This document shows, piece by piece, positions 1 to 6,239 of a DNA stretch of 12,277 nt. Source of the DNA: Desulfonatronaceae bacterium UBA663 (GTDB taxonomy: Bacteria; Desulfobacterota; Desulfovibrionia; Desulfovibrionales; Desulfonatronaceae); the NCBI GenBank assembly GCA_002299865.1, contig DBNV01000051.1, positions 3,964-16,240 on the forward strand, in the 5' to 3' direction. The notes below the pieces were generated by a model. The model was not told the origin of the DNA and did no database searches. It was given only the letters and a program-made list of their open reading frames with translations. Position 1 is the first letter of the stretch. Each line of letters opens with the position of its first letter. The position numbers were made by a program, and so were the translations under genes.

Positions 1-192
1 GGCTTGGCCCCGGGCTTGGCCCTGTCTGATCCAGACCAGATCCTCGTCAAAGCGCCATTCCAGACCGTACTCCTCGGCCCAGCCAAAGATGTTGGCGAAG
101 CTGTAATCCGATGTTTTTTGAGGGCATTGCGCAAGCAGGGACAGGTAGCGTTCCTGGCCGTGCAGGGTGACGGGGGTGAAGTCGGGGGTCAT
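1..192 (-). CDS. DUF2156 (phosphatidylglycerol lysyltransferase C-terminal-like) protein, N-terminal part
   Basis: This is the first 64 codons of a gene that runs off the left edge, read on the minus strand from ATG at 192. The translation begins MTPDFTPVTLHGQERYLSLL, followed by a stretch around residues 27-48 (TSDYSFANIFGWAEEYGLEW) and then a DLVWIRQ motif. That pattern (Ser-Asp-Tyr-x-Phe-Ala-Asn, then Trp and Glu-Tyr) is typical of the N-terminus of DUF2156 proteins, a GNAT-fold family related to the C-terminal domain of MprF. An AAGGA Shine-Dalgarno lies 5 nt before the ATG, which fixes the start. Substrate and physiological role are not known for most stand-alone members; I do not assign one. 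It is transcribed divergently from btuB, from a promoter that overlaps the btuB promoter. The catalytic part is outside the window. Confidence 0.72.
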   Translation of the reverse strand, partial: MTPDFTPVTLHGQERYLSLLAQCPQKTSDYSFANIFGWAEEYGLEWRFDEDLVWIRQGQARGQA

Positions 193-295
193 AGGGGTCC
201 TTGGAGCCGGGGAATGATAGCCCAGCGGCCCAGCGAACCGTGCGAGTCCGGTTTGAACGCTGATCTGAAGCGGTGGCAGGCGCGAAAAATAGTGC

Positions 296-324
296 TTGAC
301 AAATAGCACTGTCTGTGTTTTATG
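296..324 (+). promoter_or_regulatory. Putative sigma70 promoter for the riboswitch-btuB transcript
   Basis: A perfect -35 hexamer TTGACA (296-301) is followed by a 17-nt spacer and TTTATG (319-324). A TGn extended -10 element (316-318) lies immediately before the hexamer. The predicted start point, near 331, falls about 30 nt before the first paired element of the cobalamin riboswitch, as expected for a riboswitch leader. The -35 element overlaps the -10 element of the opposite promoter. Confidence 0.5.
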
Positions 325-328
325 TCAA
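300..328 (-). promoter_or_regulatory. Putative sigma70 promoter for the DUF2156 gene
   Basis: On the minus strand a perfect -35 TTGACA (328-323) is followed, after exactly 17 nt, by TATTTG (305-300), a weak -10. Transcription would begin near 293 and leave a leader of about 100 nt before the ATG at 192. It overlaps the plus-strand btuB promoter. This is a pattern match only. Confidence 0.4.
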
Positions 329-363
329 AAAAGCGGTTCGTGTCGTGCGAACCGTGCGTTTCA

Positions 364-536
364 CTCCGCCAGGTTCCGCAAGGATGAAATGGGAAGTCCG
401 GTGCAAGTCCGGCGCTGGCCCGCAACCGTGAAAGGGGACGAACGCCACAATATGCCACTGTTCGGCTGACTGTCGCCGGATGGGAAGGCGTGGCAAGTAG
501 GATGATCCTTAAAGCCGGGAGACCAGCCTGATGGAG
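364..536 (+). ncRNA. Cobalamin (B12) riboswitch aptamer
   Basis: The leader carries the conserved cobalamin riboswitch core in order: GGGAAGTCCGGTGCAAGTCC at 391-410, then CTGGCCCGCAACCGTGA (415-431), the GCCACTG element (454-460), the GGGAAGGCG block (482-490), and the B12 box AGCCGGGAGACCAGCCTG (513-530). A closing P1 helix can be drawn between CTCC-AGG (364-373) and CCT-GGAG (527-536). The aptamer binds adenosyl- or related cobalamins and normally switches off B12 uptake or synthesis genes when the vitamin is plentiful. Here it precedes a TonB-dependent receptor gene, matching that role. Outer boundaries are approximate by a few bases. Confidence 0.95.
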
Positions 537-550
537 CCGTTTTATGTCGC

Positions 551-617
551 GGCTTCGAGGCACAAGCCGGATTTGCGCCGCCCCCTGCCCGGGGTGCGGC
601 CTCATTCCCTCGAAGCC
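551..617 (+). promoter_or_regulatory. Riboswitch expression platform, long stem with inner hairpin
   Basis: A perfect 10-bp stem pairs GGCTTCGAGG (551-560) with CCTCGAAGCC (608-617) and encloses a second strong GC-rich hairpin (577-600; arms 577-585 and 591-600 with a bulge). The 3' arm shares its last two bases (616-617) with the first two of the downstream terminator-like stem. The two structures therefore compete only slightly and might stack instead of excluding each other. Which conformation goes with bound cobalamin cannot be decided from sequence alone. Confidence 0.55.
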
Positions 618-650
618 TCCTCTTCAACAGCATGAAGAAGGAGGTTTTTT
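616..650 (+). terminator. Terminator-like hairpin that buries the btuB ribosome binding site
   Basis: CCTCC-T-CTTC (616-625) pairs with GAAG-AA-GGAGG (634-644) around an 8-nt loop, and six T residues follow (645-650). This is a Rho-independent terminator shape. Its 3' arm is also the Shine-Dalgarno sequence GGAGG of btuB, 7 nt before the ATG at 652. Formation of the hairpin would therefore stop transcription, block translation initiation, or both. It lies directly after the cobalamin aptamer and is the likely output switch. Confidence 0.7.
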
Positions 651-651
651 C

Positions 652-2598
652 ATGCGTATTGCGTTTTTTGTTCTGCTCGGCGTGCTTCTGGTCCTGGTCG
701 TCAGTGCTCGGCCTTGTTGGTCCGACAGCGACATCCCGACTGTTGCGGATCGATCCCCGCACAAACTCGACAAGATCGTGGTCACGGGTTCAGCCCTGCC
801 CAAACCCCTGCGGACTATTCCGCGCAATGTGACCGTCATCGACAGCGAGGACATCGCTCGCTCCGCGGCCACGACCGTGCCGGATCTGCTGGCGCAGTTC
901 CCTGGGTTGCAGCTCTTCAATAATACCGGAGTCGAAGGGCGCGGCCTGATCGACATCCGCGGGCAAGGCGGGGCTACGGCAACCAATGTTTTGGTGCTGG
1001 TGGACGGGATGAGGCTCAACTCCGTGGACATGTCCGGTCCCAATCTGGGCGGCCTGTCCCTGGCCCAGATCGAACGGATTGAGATTTTGCGCGGTCCTGG
1101 GAGCGTACTCTATGGCAACAATGCCGTAGGCGGGGTGATCAACATCATCACCAAGAGTGCTAGGGACAAACCCCCCTCCCTGAACGCAGCCCTGACCCAC
1201 GGCAGCTTCAATACCACCACGGGTTGGGCGGACTTTGCGGTCAGCAGGGAATTTTTCAGCCTGAGTGCAACGGCCCAGGTTGCGGATTCTGACGGATACC
1301 GGGACAACGGCCATCTGAGACGCAGGGACGGCCAGGTTCGTTTCGGATTTGCGCCGCATCCGGACCTTGATCTGGACATGATCTTGGCCGTGCATAAGCA
1401 AGCTTACGGTCTGCCTGGCGGAGTTCCTCTGGCCGATATATACGACCGCGACGCCCGCCGAAGAACATCTCGCCCCGATAACCATGGCAAAAGGACCGAT
1501 TTCCGGATCCAGAGCGCCCTGACCTATGACCTGCACACATTGGGCGCGGTGCGGGCCGCCGTGGGCCTGCGCGATCGCGACAGTTCCTTTACCTTTGTCA
1601 ACTGGATGGACGGCCAGATCCAGGAAACCGCGGGGGATTGGCACCTGGCCTGGAACAAGCACCTGGACGTAGGCGGGCTGCGGCAACAGCTCGTCATCGG
1701 CACGGACGGGTTTCGGTCGGACTATGCCTTCGCCAGGACCTCCTTGTTCGGAGATAGGATGACGAGGGGCATCGTCACCAGTACGGGACTCTATGCCACC
1801 CTGGGCCTGTCCTTGACGGAAGCCCTGGGCGTGATCCTCGGCGGACGCGCCATGCGTCATGATATCGACCATGAGGTTGGCGACGATGTGCTATGGGACA
1901 AGACCGTGTTTGACGTTGGCGCGACCCATGATCTCGGTTTCTGGGGACGGGTCTACGCCTCCTTGGCCACGGGCTTTCGTACGCCGACTATTGATGAAAT
2001 GGGTTTGGCCGTGCCGGACATCAAGCCGCAGATCTCCAGAAATTACGAGTTGGGTGTGGCCTTAACACCGGGGGAGGCCTTGGAAGTGAATGCGGCCGTG
2101 TATCATCTGCGCACCAAGGACGAGATCTATTTCGACCCTGTCCGCTTCCGGAACGCGAACTATGCCGAGGTCACCATCCGCAACGGGCTGGAACTGGGAG
2201 CGGCGTACAGAATAATGGAGCGGCTGACCCTACGCGGCGGTTATGCCTGGACGCGCGCCCGCTTCGAGGACACAAAGGCGACCGTGCCTCTGGTGGCGGA
2301 GCATCAATTCAGTCTTGGCGCGGATTGGCAGGCGCTGGAGCCCCTCTTGCTATCCATTATCGCCCGCCACTCCTCCAGCAAACATGACGGCAACGACATG
2401 TGTAACACCAGATTTGCCAAAATCGCCCCCTACACCGTGGTGGATATGAAAGGCGCTTGGACGGTCAGCGACCGATTCACCCTGACTCTGGCGGCGAGCA
2501 ACGTGTTTGACGAACTCTACAGCACCGCGGCCTACAGCGAAAGATATTTCGTCATGCCCGGTCGCGCCGTGTTGGCCGGCATCGAGGTCCGGTTCTGA
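652..2598 (+). CDS. btuB: TonB-dependent outer-membrane receptor, cobalamin (BtuB-like)
   Basis: This 648-residue protein is a TonB-dependent receptor, which binds its ligand outside the cell and passes it through a 22-strand barrel using TonB energy. Residues 1-24 form a signal peptide. A TonB box (DKIVVTG) lies at about 40-46. The plug domain follows (roughly 50-165), with PDLLAQFPGLQ, VDGMRLN and IEILRGPGSVLYG motifs and the closing GGVINIITK. The remainder is the beta-barrel, ending in the terminal aromatic residue usual for outer-membrane proteins (VRF). The start at 652 is chosen because it has GGAGG 7 nt upstream and begins directly with the signal peptide. An in-frame ATG at 544 would put codons inside the riboswitch platform. 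Substrate assignment to cobalamin rests on the upstream riboswitch and the neighbouring btuFCD-like genes; the fold alone would also fit a siderophore or haem receptor. Confidence 0.9.
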   Translation: MRIAFFVLLGVLLVLVVSARPCWSDSDIPTVADRSPHKLDKIVVTGSALPKPLRTIPRNVTVIDSEDIARSAATTVPDLLAQFPGLQLFNNTGVEGRGLIDIRGQGGATATNVLVLVDGMRLNSVDMSGPNLGGLSLAQIERIEILRGPGSVLYGNNAVGGVINIITKSARDKPPSLNAALTHGSFNTTTGWADFAVSREFFSLSATAQVADSDGYRDNGHLRRRDGQVRFGFAPHPDLDLDMILAVHKQAYGLPGGVPLADIYDRDARRRTSRPDNHGKRTDFRIQSALTYDLHTLGAVRAAVGLRDRDSSFTFVNWMDGQIQETAGDWHLAWNKHLDVGGLRQQLVIGTDGFRSDYAFARTSLFGDRMTRGIVTSTGLYATLGLSLTEALGVILGGRAMRHDIDHEVGDDVLWDKTVFDVGATHDLGFWGRVYASLATGFRTPTIDEMGLAVPDIKPQISRNYELGVALTPGEALEVNAAVYHLRTKDEIYFDPVRFRNANYAEVTIRNGLELGAAYRIMERLTLRGGYAWTRARFEDTKATVPLVAEHQFSLGADWQALEPLLLSIIARHSSSKHDGNDMCNTRFAKIAPYTVVDMKGAWTVSDRFTLTLAASNVFDELYSTAAYSERYFVMPGRAVLAGIEVRF

Positions 2599-2623
2599 TC
2601 CCATGCACGAGCTCATTTCTAAA

Positions 2624-2650
2624 CCCGCGTCCCCCGCGTCCCCCGCGTCC
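2624..2650. repeat. Three tandem copies of a 9-bp unit (CCCGCGTCC)
   Basis: Three exact, adjacent copies of CCCGCGTCC lie in the 98-bp gap between the convergent ends of btuB and btuD. No clear intrinsic terminator with a T run was found in this gap on either strand. The repeat is probably a slippage product. Confidence 0.85.
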
Positions 2651-2696
2651 ATGGATGATCCCTGCCCTTTTCGTGGAAGCGCCTGGGCATGAAAGG

Positions 2697-3515
2697 TCAA
2701 GGTTTCAAATGACGCCCCGGCACCAGGTGGACGCGGGGGTAATTGCCCAGGGGGCTTTGGTCCACTAGCAGGGGGCAGCCGTAAACGGTTTCCAGGCGGG
2801 CGCAGTCGAGCACTTCCGAGGGTGGTCCCAGCCCGGCGGTCCGACCTTGGTTTAATAGCAGCACCTGGTCGGCATACATGGCCGCCAGATTCAGATCGTG
2901 GGAGACCATTACCACGGTGAGGCCCTGTTCGCGTCCCAGCCGTTCCATCAGGTCCATCACCCGCACCTGATGGGCCGGGTCCAGTGTGGCGGTGGGCTCG
3001 TCCAGCAGCATGATCCTGGGCTGCTGGCAGATGGCCCGGGCGATGGAGACCCGCTGCCGTTCGCCGCCGCTGAGCCGGTCCAGGCGGCGATCGGCCAGAT
3101 GGGCAACTCCGGCCATGGCCATGGCCTCCCGGCCTATTTCCAGATCAGCAGCACCTTCAATGCCCAACATGCCCAGATGGGGCGCCCGGCCCATCATCAC
3201 CACCTGGGCCACGGTGAAGGCAAAGGTGGTGGGCACGCTCTGGGGGACGTAGGCGATGGCACGGGCCAGCCGGCGCGCCCCGTATCGGCTGACCGCCCGG
3301 CCCATGATCGCGATGCGGCCCTCTTGAAGGGTCAGCAGGCGGGCCATCAGCTTGAGCAGTGTGGTTTTGCCCGAGCCGTTGGGACCAATGATGATGAAAA
3401 AGCGGCCTGCGGGCACCTCTATGCTCAGCCGGTCCAGCACTTTGCGTCCGTCGGCGTAGGCATGGCCGATTCCCTCGGCGGTGATGGCGGGCGTTGTGGC
3501 GGGAGGGGGGGCCAT
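2697..3515 (-). CDS. btuD: Cobalamin/iron-siderophore-type ABC importer ATPase (BtuD-like)
   Basis: This 272-residue cytoplasmic ATPase would power the type II importer formed with the adjacent permease. The nucleotide-binding domain is complete: Walker A GPNGSGKTT at 44-52, Q-loop Gln92 in YVPQ, signature LSGGERQR at 148-155, Walker B IMLLDE at 168-173, D-loop TLDP, and switch His206 in VSHD. The TVAQVVMMGRAPH segment after the Q-loop is typical of the FecE/BtuD/HemV group. It starts 9 nt after the permease stop, with a modest AAGG upstream, so it is the last gene of a btuF-btuC-btuD operon. A short Pro/Ala/Thr-rich tail precedes the domain. The family does not by itself distinguish cobalamin from haem or siderophore; the riboswitch-controlled receptor next door points to cobalamin. 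Confidence 0.9.
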   Translation of the reverse strand: MAPPPATTPAITAEGIGHAYADGRKVLDRLSIEVPAGRFFIIIGPNGSGKTTLLKLMARLLTLQEGRIAIMGRAVSRYGARRLARAIAYVPQSVPTTFAFTVAQVVMMGRAPHLGMLGIEGAADLEIGREAMAMAGVAHLADRRLDRLSGGERQRVSIARAICQQPRIMLLDEPTATLDPAHQVRVMDLMERLGREQGLTVVMVSHDLNLAAMYADQVLLLNQGRTAGLGPPSEVLDCARLETVYGCPLLVDQSPLGNYPRVHLVPGRHLKP

Positions 3516-3524
3516 GACGCGTTT

Positions 3525-4535
3525 CTAAACCTTGCGGGTCCGGCGCAAGAGGTAGATGAACAGCGGCGCGCCGATCATGGCCGAGATGACCCCCACGGGG
3601 ATCTCCCCCTGGGGCGGCAAGGTGCGGGCCAGCACGTCACACAGCACCATGAAGCTAGCACCCCCCAGGATGCAGGCCGGGACGAGCACCCGGTGGTCCG
3701 GCCCCAGCACCAGACGCAGCAGGTGGGGTATCACCAGGCCCACGAAGCCCACCAGGCCGCAGTAGCTTACCGCGGCGCTGACCATTAGGGAAGTGACGAT
3801 GAGCAACAGCACGGTCACGGCCCGGACGTCGACCCCCATGCTGCGGGCCATATCGCTGCCAAGGGCCAAAAGGTTCATGGCGTGGGAGCGGGCGAAAATC
3901 AACACGAAACAGGGCGCCACGGTGGCCGCCAGGGCCGCCACGTTGCTTAAGGTGGCGTTGCTCAGATCGCCCATCAGCCAGAAGATGATGTTGTGCAGCC
4001 GGCTGTCGTGGGCCATGGAGATCAGAAACATGATCACTGCGCCGCAAAAGGCGTTGATCATGACGCCGGAAAGCAGCAGGGACTCGGCCCGCAACATGGA
4101 CCGGTCCGCTGCCACGAAAAACAGCACGCCTAAGGTGGCCAGGCTGCCGGCAAAGGCCATGACCCAGATGCCGGGAAAGTGAGCCAGGCCGAGCAGGATG
4201 CCGATGATGGCGCCGATGGCAGCACCGCCGGACACGCCGAGGATGTACGGCTCGGCTAGGGGGTTGCGCAGCAGGGCCTGGAACACCAGGCCGCCCAGGC
4301 TCAGAGTGGCCCCCAACAGGGCGGCCAACAGCACCCGGGGCAGGCGCAAATGCCAGATGATGTCGTGGAGCAGTTGATTTTCGGGATGGCCGGTGAGGCT
4401 TTGAACGATCATCCGGAAGCCGCCTCCCGCAGGACCGGCTGCCAGGCCGACATAGCACGCCAGGATCAGGGCAGCCGTCAACACCAGTAACACGGCCGCC
4501 AGTCGCGGTCCCAGCCGGGAGACTGTCGGGATCAT
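3525..4535 (-). CDS. btuC: FecCD-family ABC importer permease (BtuC-like)
   Basis: This 336-residue inner-membrane protein of the FecCD/BtuC family forms, as a dimer, the translocation channel for cobalamin. About ten hydrophobic segments are visible. Family landmarks include LRLPRVLLAALLGATLSLGG followed by FQALLRNPLAEPYILGVSGGA (about residues 60-100), a GLVGFVGLVIPHLLRL stretch that contacts the ATPase, and a C-terminal GEIPVGVISAMIGAPLFIYLL. The start is ATG at 4535 because it overlaps the stop of btuF in an ATGA arrangement, implying translational coupling. An upstream in-frame start at 4679 would add 48 Pro/Cys-rich residues read through the btuF gene and is rejected. Gene order binding protein, permease, ATPase is standard for type II importers. 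Confidence 0.92.
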   Translation of the reverse strand: MIPTVSRLGPRLAAVLLVLTAALILACYVGLAAGPAGGGFRMIVQSLTGHPENQLLHDIIWHLRLPRVLLAALLGATLSLGGLVFQALLRNPLAEPYILGVSGGAAIGAIIGILLGLAHFPGIWVMAFAGSLATLGVLFFVAADRSMLRAESLLLSGVMINAFCGAVIMFLISMAHDSRLHNIIFWLMGDLSNATLSNVAALAATVAPCFVLIFARSHAMNLLALGSDMARSMGVDVRAVTVLLLIVTSLMVSAAVSYCGLVGFVGLVIPHLLRLVLGPDHRVLVPACILGGASFMVLCDVLARTLPPQGEIPVGVISAMIGAPLFIYLLRRTRKV

Positions 4536-5476
4536 GGGCCGACTTCGAACAGTCCGGGATGGATGAGGGTGGTCAGCACCTCCAGGGCATCCACCAGGCG
4601 CGGTGAGGGGCGGACAAACAGGTCGGGAGGCGCGATGACATGGACCGCATTGCGTTCCACAGCCGGGATGGAAGGCCACTGCATCCAGCCGGTCCTGACC
4701 TGTTCGGAGGCGGTGGTCTGCTCCTTGGACAAGATGACGATCACCTCAGGGGCCATCAGGATGACCTGCTCCTGAGTGAAGCGGGGGTAAGGGGTGCTGC
4801 CTGCGGCCACGTTAGTGCCGCCGGCCATGTGGATCAGGTCGTCGAGGAAAGTGCCGCTGCCTGCCGCGATGATGGGGGAGGCGCCGATTTGCACAAACAC
4901 CCGTGGATGCTGGTCAATGGTGGCCACCCGGCGCTCAATGCGGTCGATGCGCCGGCGCATGTCGGCCACAATGGTTGCGGCCTGGGAATGAGCGTCCAAC
5001 AACCCGCCGATGGCTAGGATACCCTCCATCACCGTTTCTATGTCCACAGGGTTCACCGCGAAAACCGGGATGCTCAGGGCTTGCAACCGCTCCACCGCTG
5101 CCAGGGGGTTGCCGTCCTTGATGCCGATGCACAGGTCGGGCCGAAGGGCGGCGATGCGTTCCACGTCCAATTGCACAAAAGAGCCCACCTTGGGCAGGGC
5201 CTGGGCGGCCAGCGGGTAGTTGCTGAAGCGACAGACCCCCACCAGGCGGTGCGCCTGTCCGAGGGCATAGAGGATTTCGGTGATGCTGGGGGCCAGGGAG
5301 ACGATCCGGCGGGGATGGACGGGCACGTCCAGGACACGGCCTGTGGGATCGACAACGGTTTGCCGCCCGGCACCGCCGACGGCGGTGCCGACCAGCAGCA
5401 GCAGTAGCGGCGGCAGCAGCACGACCGCCGTCTGCCACCACCGACCCATTCCCTTGCGGTTTCGTTTGCATGCCAC
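4532..5476 (-). CDS. btuF: Periplasmic cobalamin-binding protein of the ABC importer (BtuF-like)
   Basis: This 314-residue protein is a helical-backbone periplasmic binding protein. After a basic n-region (MACKRNRK) and a long hydrophobic segment (about 17-30) comes the mature domain. It begins VVDPTGRVLDVPVHPRRIVS, then LAPSITEILYALG and LPKVGSFVQLDVERIAALRPDL, the usual start of BtuF-type proteins. The second lobe contains GTFLDDLIHMAGGTNVA and a C-terminal RPSPRLVDAL. It would collect cobalamin delivered by BtuB and dock on BtuC. No lipobox cysteine is seen, so the protein should be soluble or membrane-anchored by an uncleaved signal. I choose GTG at 5476 because AAGGA sits 8 nt upstream; a GTG at 5503 would add 9 residues but has poor spacing. 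No riboswitch precedes this gene. Confidence 0.87.
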   Translation of the reverse strand: MACKRNRKGMGRWWQTAVVLLPPLLLLLVGTAVGGAGRQTVVDPTGRVLDVPVHPRRIVSLAPSITEILYALGQAHRLVGVCRFSNYPLAAQALPKVGSFVQLDVERIAALRPDLCIGIKDGNPLAAVERLQALSIPVFAVNPVDIETVMEGILAIGGLLDAHSQAATIVADMRRRIDRIERRVATIDQHPRVFVQIGASPIIAAGSGTFLDDLIHMAGGTNVAAGSTPYPRFTQEQVILMAPEVIVILSKEQTTASEQVRTGWMQWPSIPAVERNAVHVIAPPDLFVRPSPRLVDALEVLTTLIHPGLFEVGP

Positions 5477-5532
5477 TATGGCGATCCTTGCCCGATCGGG
5501 CACTTCTTTAAGCTAATGCCGTCAATGTATGT

Positions 5533-5552
5533 ACCATCGACCCGACAATGGT
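5533..5552. promoter_or_regulatory. Possible operator-like palindrome upstream of btuF
   Basis: ACCAT (5533-5537) and ATGGT (5548-5552) form an inverted repeat with a 10-nt centre, about 57-76 bp before the chosen btuF start. Such spacing is compatible with a dimeric repressor or activator site, but five-base arms can arise by chance. Confidence 0.2.
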
Positions 5553-5595
5553 GCAACGACTCTTGAACGCTAACAGGGCTGCGTCAAAGCGGAAT

Positions 5596-5616
5596 GTGTC
5601 AATGAAAGTGAGACAC
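5596..5616. repeat. Short inverted repeat, GTGTC/GACAC
   Basis: GTGTC (5596-5600) and GACAC (5612-5616) flank an 11-nt centre, with further partial symmetry outside the arms. It is not followed by a T run, so it is not an obvious terminator. It could be a protein-binding site or a worn insertion-sequence end. Confidence 0.3.
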
Positions 5617-5716
5617 TTAAGGGCCATAGAATTGCGGTCTTGATGATGGTTTGGTCCGGGAGGCAGGAGCGCGAACCTTGACCGTAGTCAGCGGCTTGCC
5701 GTAAAGATGGCTTTTT

Positions 5717-5792
<76 letters not shown>

Positions 5793-5793
<1 letters not shown>

Positions 5794-5933
5794 TGAATTA
5801 TGAGGGGGGCGCGGATCAAACGCACCGGAATCCTGCATTTCTTGGAATTGATCAGCAGATAAAGGAAGTTGTCCGAGGTCTTAAGCGGGGCGGCCCTTTA
5901 TATATCGAAGACAAAAAGGCCCCTGAAGGCTAA
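5793..5933 (+). CDS. Doubtful 46-codon ORF beside tRNA-Arg
   Basis: An ATG formed by the last base of tRNA-Arg opens 46 codons ending at TAA (5931-5933). The hypothetical product contains FLGIDQQIKEVVRGL and a GGPLYIEDKKAPEG tail, a composition that looks protein-like. No Shine-Dalgarno precedes it, since the upstream bases are the tRNA acceptor arm. Its 3' end overlaps the minus-strand terminator stem. It could be a chance frame or the worn tail of a gene once inserted next to the tRNA. I recognise no family. Confidence 0.15.
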
Positions 5934-5947
5934 TGGCTTTAAGGGGC
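5913..5947 (-). terminator. Intrinsic terminator of the tRNA-Gln-Glu transcript
   Basis: Read on the minus strand, GCCCCT (5947-5942) pairs with AGGGGC (5924-5919), the stem extending inward with mismatches. It is followed by C and a run of five T (5917-5913). It lies about 30 nt beyond the 3' end of tRNA-Glu, the expected place for the end of that transcript. Confidence 0.65.
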
Positions 5948-5955
5948 TGACTAAT

Positions 5956-5975
5956 GAGGAAAACCTCGTTTTTTT
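5956..5975 (+). terminator. Short intrinsic terminator, plus strand
   Basis: GAGG (5956-5959), a four-A loop and CCTC (5964-5967) form a small hairpin followed by G and seven T (5969-5975). It would end transcription coming from tRNA-Arg before it runs antisense into the tRNA-Glu gene. The stem is only 4-5 bp, so its strength is uncertain. Confidence 0.45.
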
Positions 5976-6052
5976 GGCGTCCCCAAGGGGATTCGAACCC
6001 CTGTTACCGACGTGAAAGGCCGATGTCCTGGACCAGGCTAGACGATGGGGAC
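5975..6052 (-). tRNA. tRNA-Glu (UUC)
   Basis: On the minus strand the acceptor stem GTCCCCA (6052-6046) pairs with TGGGGAC (5985-5979). The T-arm is AGGGG TTCGAAT CCCCT. The anticodon loop CTTTCAC gives anticodon TTC. The discriminator is G, followed by an encoded CCA (5977-5975) whose last base coincides with the T run of the opposite-strand terminator. It is the second gene of a Gln-Glu pair, 12 nt after tRNA-Gln. Confidence 0.95.
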
Positions 6053-6064
6053 TTAGGATTTGTT

Positions 6065-6138
6065 TGGCTGGGGGACTAGGATTTGAACCTAGGTTGACGG
6101 AGTCAGAGTCCGTAGTCCTGCCGCTAGACGATCCCCCA
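6065..6138 (-). tRNA. tRNA-Gln (CUG)
   Basis: On the minus strand TGGGGGA (6138-6132) pairs with TCCCCCA (6075-6069). The anticodon stem is ACGGA/TCCGT and the loop CTCTGAC gives anticodon CTG. The T-arm is CCTAG GTTCAAAT CCTAG, the discriminator is G, and CCA is encoded (6067-6065). It reads CAG codons; a UUG isoacceptor must lie elsewhere. It is the first gene of the Gln-Glu pair. Confidence 0.94.
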
Positions 6139-6152
6139 ACGCAAAGCTTTTC

Positions 6153-6181
6153 TTTTTAGATTCTAGCGGCAGAAATGTCAA
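6153..6181 (-). promoter_or_regulatory. Putative promoter of the tRNA-Gln-Glu pair
   Basis: On the minus strand a perfect TTGACA (6181-6176) is followed by 17 nt and TAAAAA (6158-6153). The predicted start, near 6146, is about 8 nt before the mature 5' end of tRNA-Gln, a typical distance for a tRNA leader. It lies in the gap after the Rho_N-domain gene, so the tRNA pair probably has its own transcription start. Confidence 0.5.
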
Positions 6182-6239
6182 TGTTTTTGCAGCGTATTCA
6201 GGCCAGGCATGCTCTTTTTAGAATCCATACGGAGAGAGA

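Larger units (their letters stand above)
5477..5716. other. Spacer between btuF and tRNA-Arg
   Basis: No credible gene is present here. A 74-codon minus-strand frame (5570-5794) runs through the tRNA and is a tRNA shadow. The spacer holds two short inverted repeats (5533-5552 and 5596-5616). It should also contain the btuF promoter, but no convincing -35/-10 pair with standard spacing stands out. No cobalamin riboswitch motif is present on the minus strand. Confidence 0.6.

Noticed and set aside
544..651. N-terminal extension of the TonB-dependent receptor from an ATG at 544
   Set aside because: It lies within the riboswitch expression platform, has no signal-peptide character, and the ATG at 652 has a good ribosome site and begins the signal peptide.
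790..1872. 360-codon minus-strand frame inside btuB
   Set aside because: It is antisense to a clear receptor gene, lacks family features and is explained by the codon composition of btuB.
2651..2696. Hairpin TGCCC/GGGCA between btuB and btuD as a terminator
   Set aside because: Only a 5-bp stem with an unbalanced interior and no T run on either strand.
2898..3788. 296-codon plus-strand frame antisense to btuD and btuC
   Set aside because: His/Gln/Gly-rich shadow of two well-supported ABC genes; no ribosome site or family pattern.
4536..4679. Longer form of the BtuC-like permease
   Set aside because: The added 48 residues are Pro/Cys-rich antiparallel-frame-like sequence over the btuF gene; ATG 4535 gives an ATGA coupling and a normal FecCD N-terminus.
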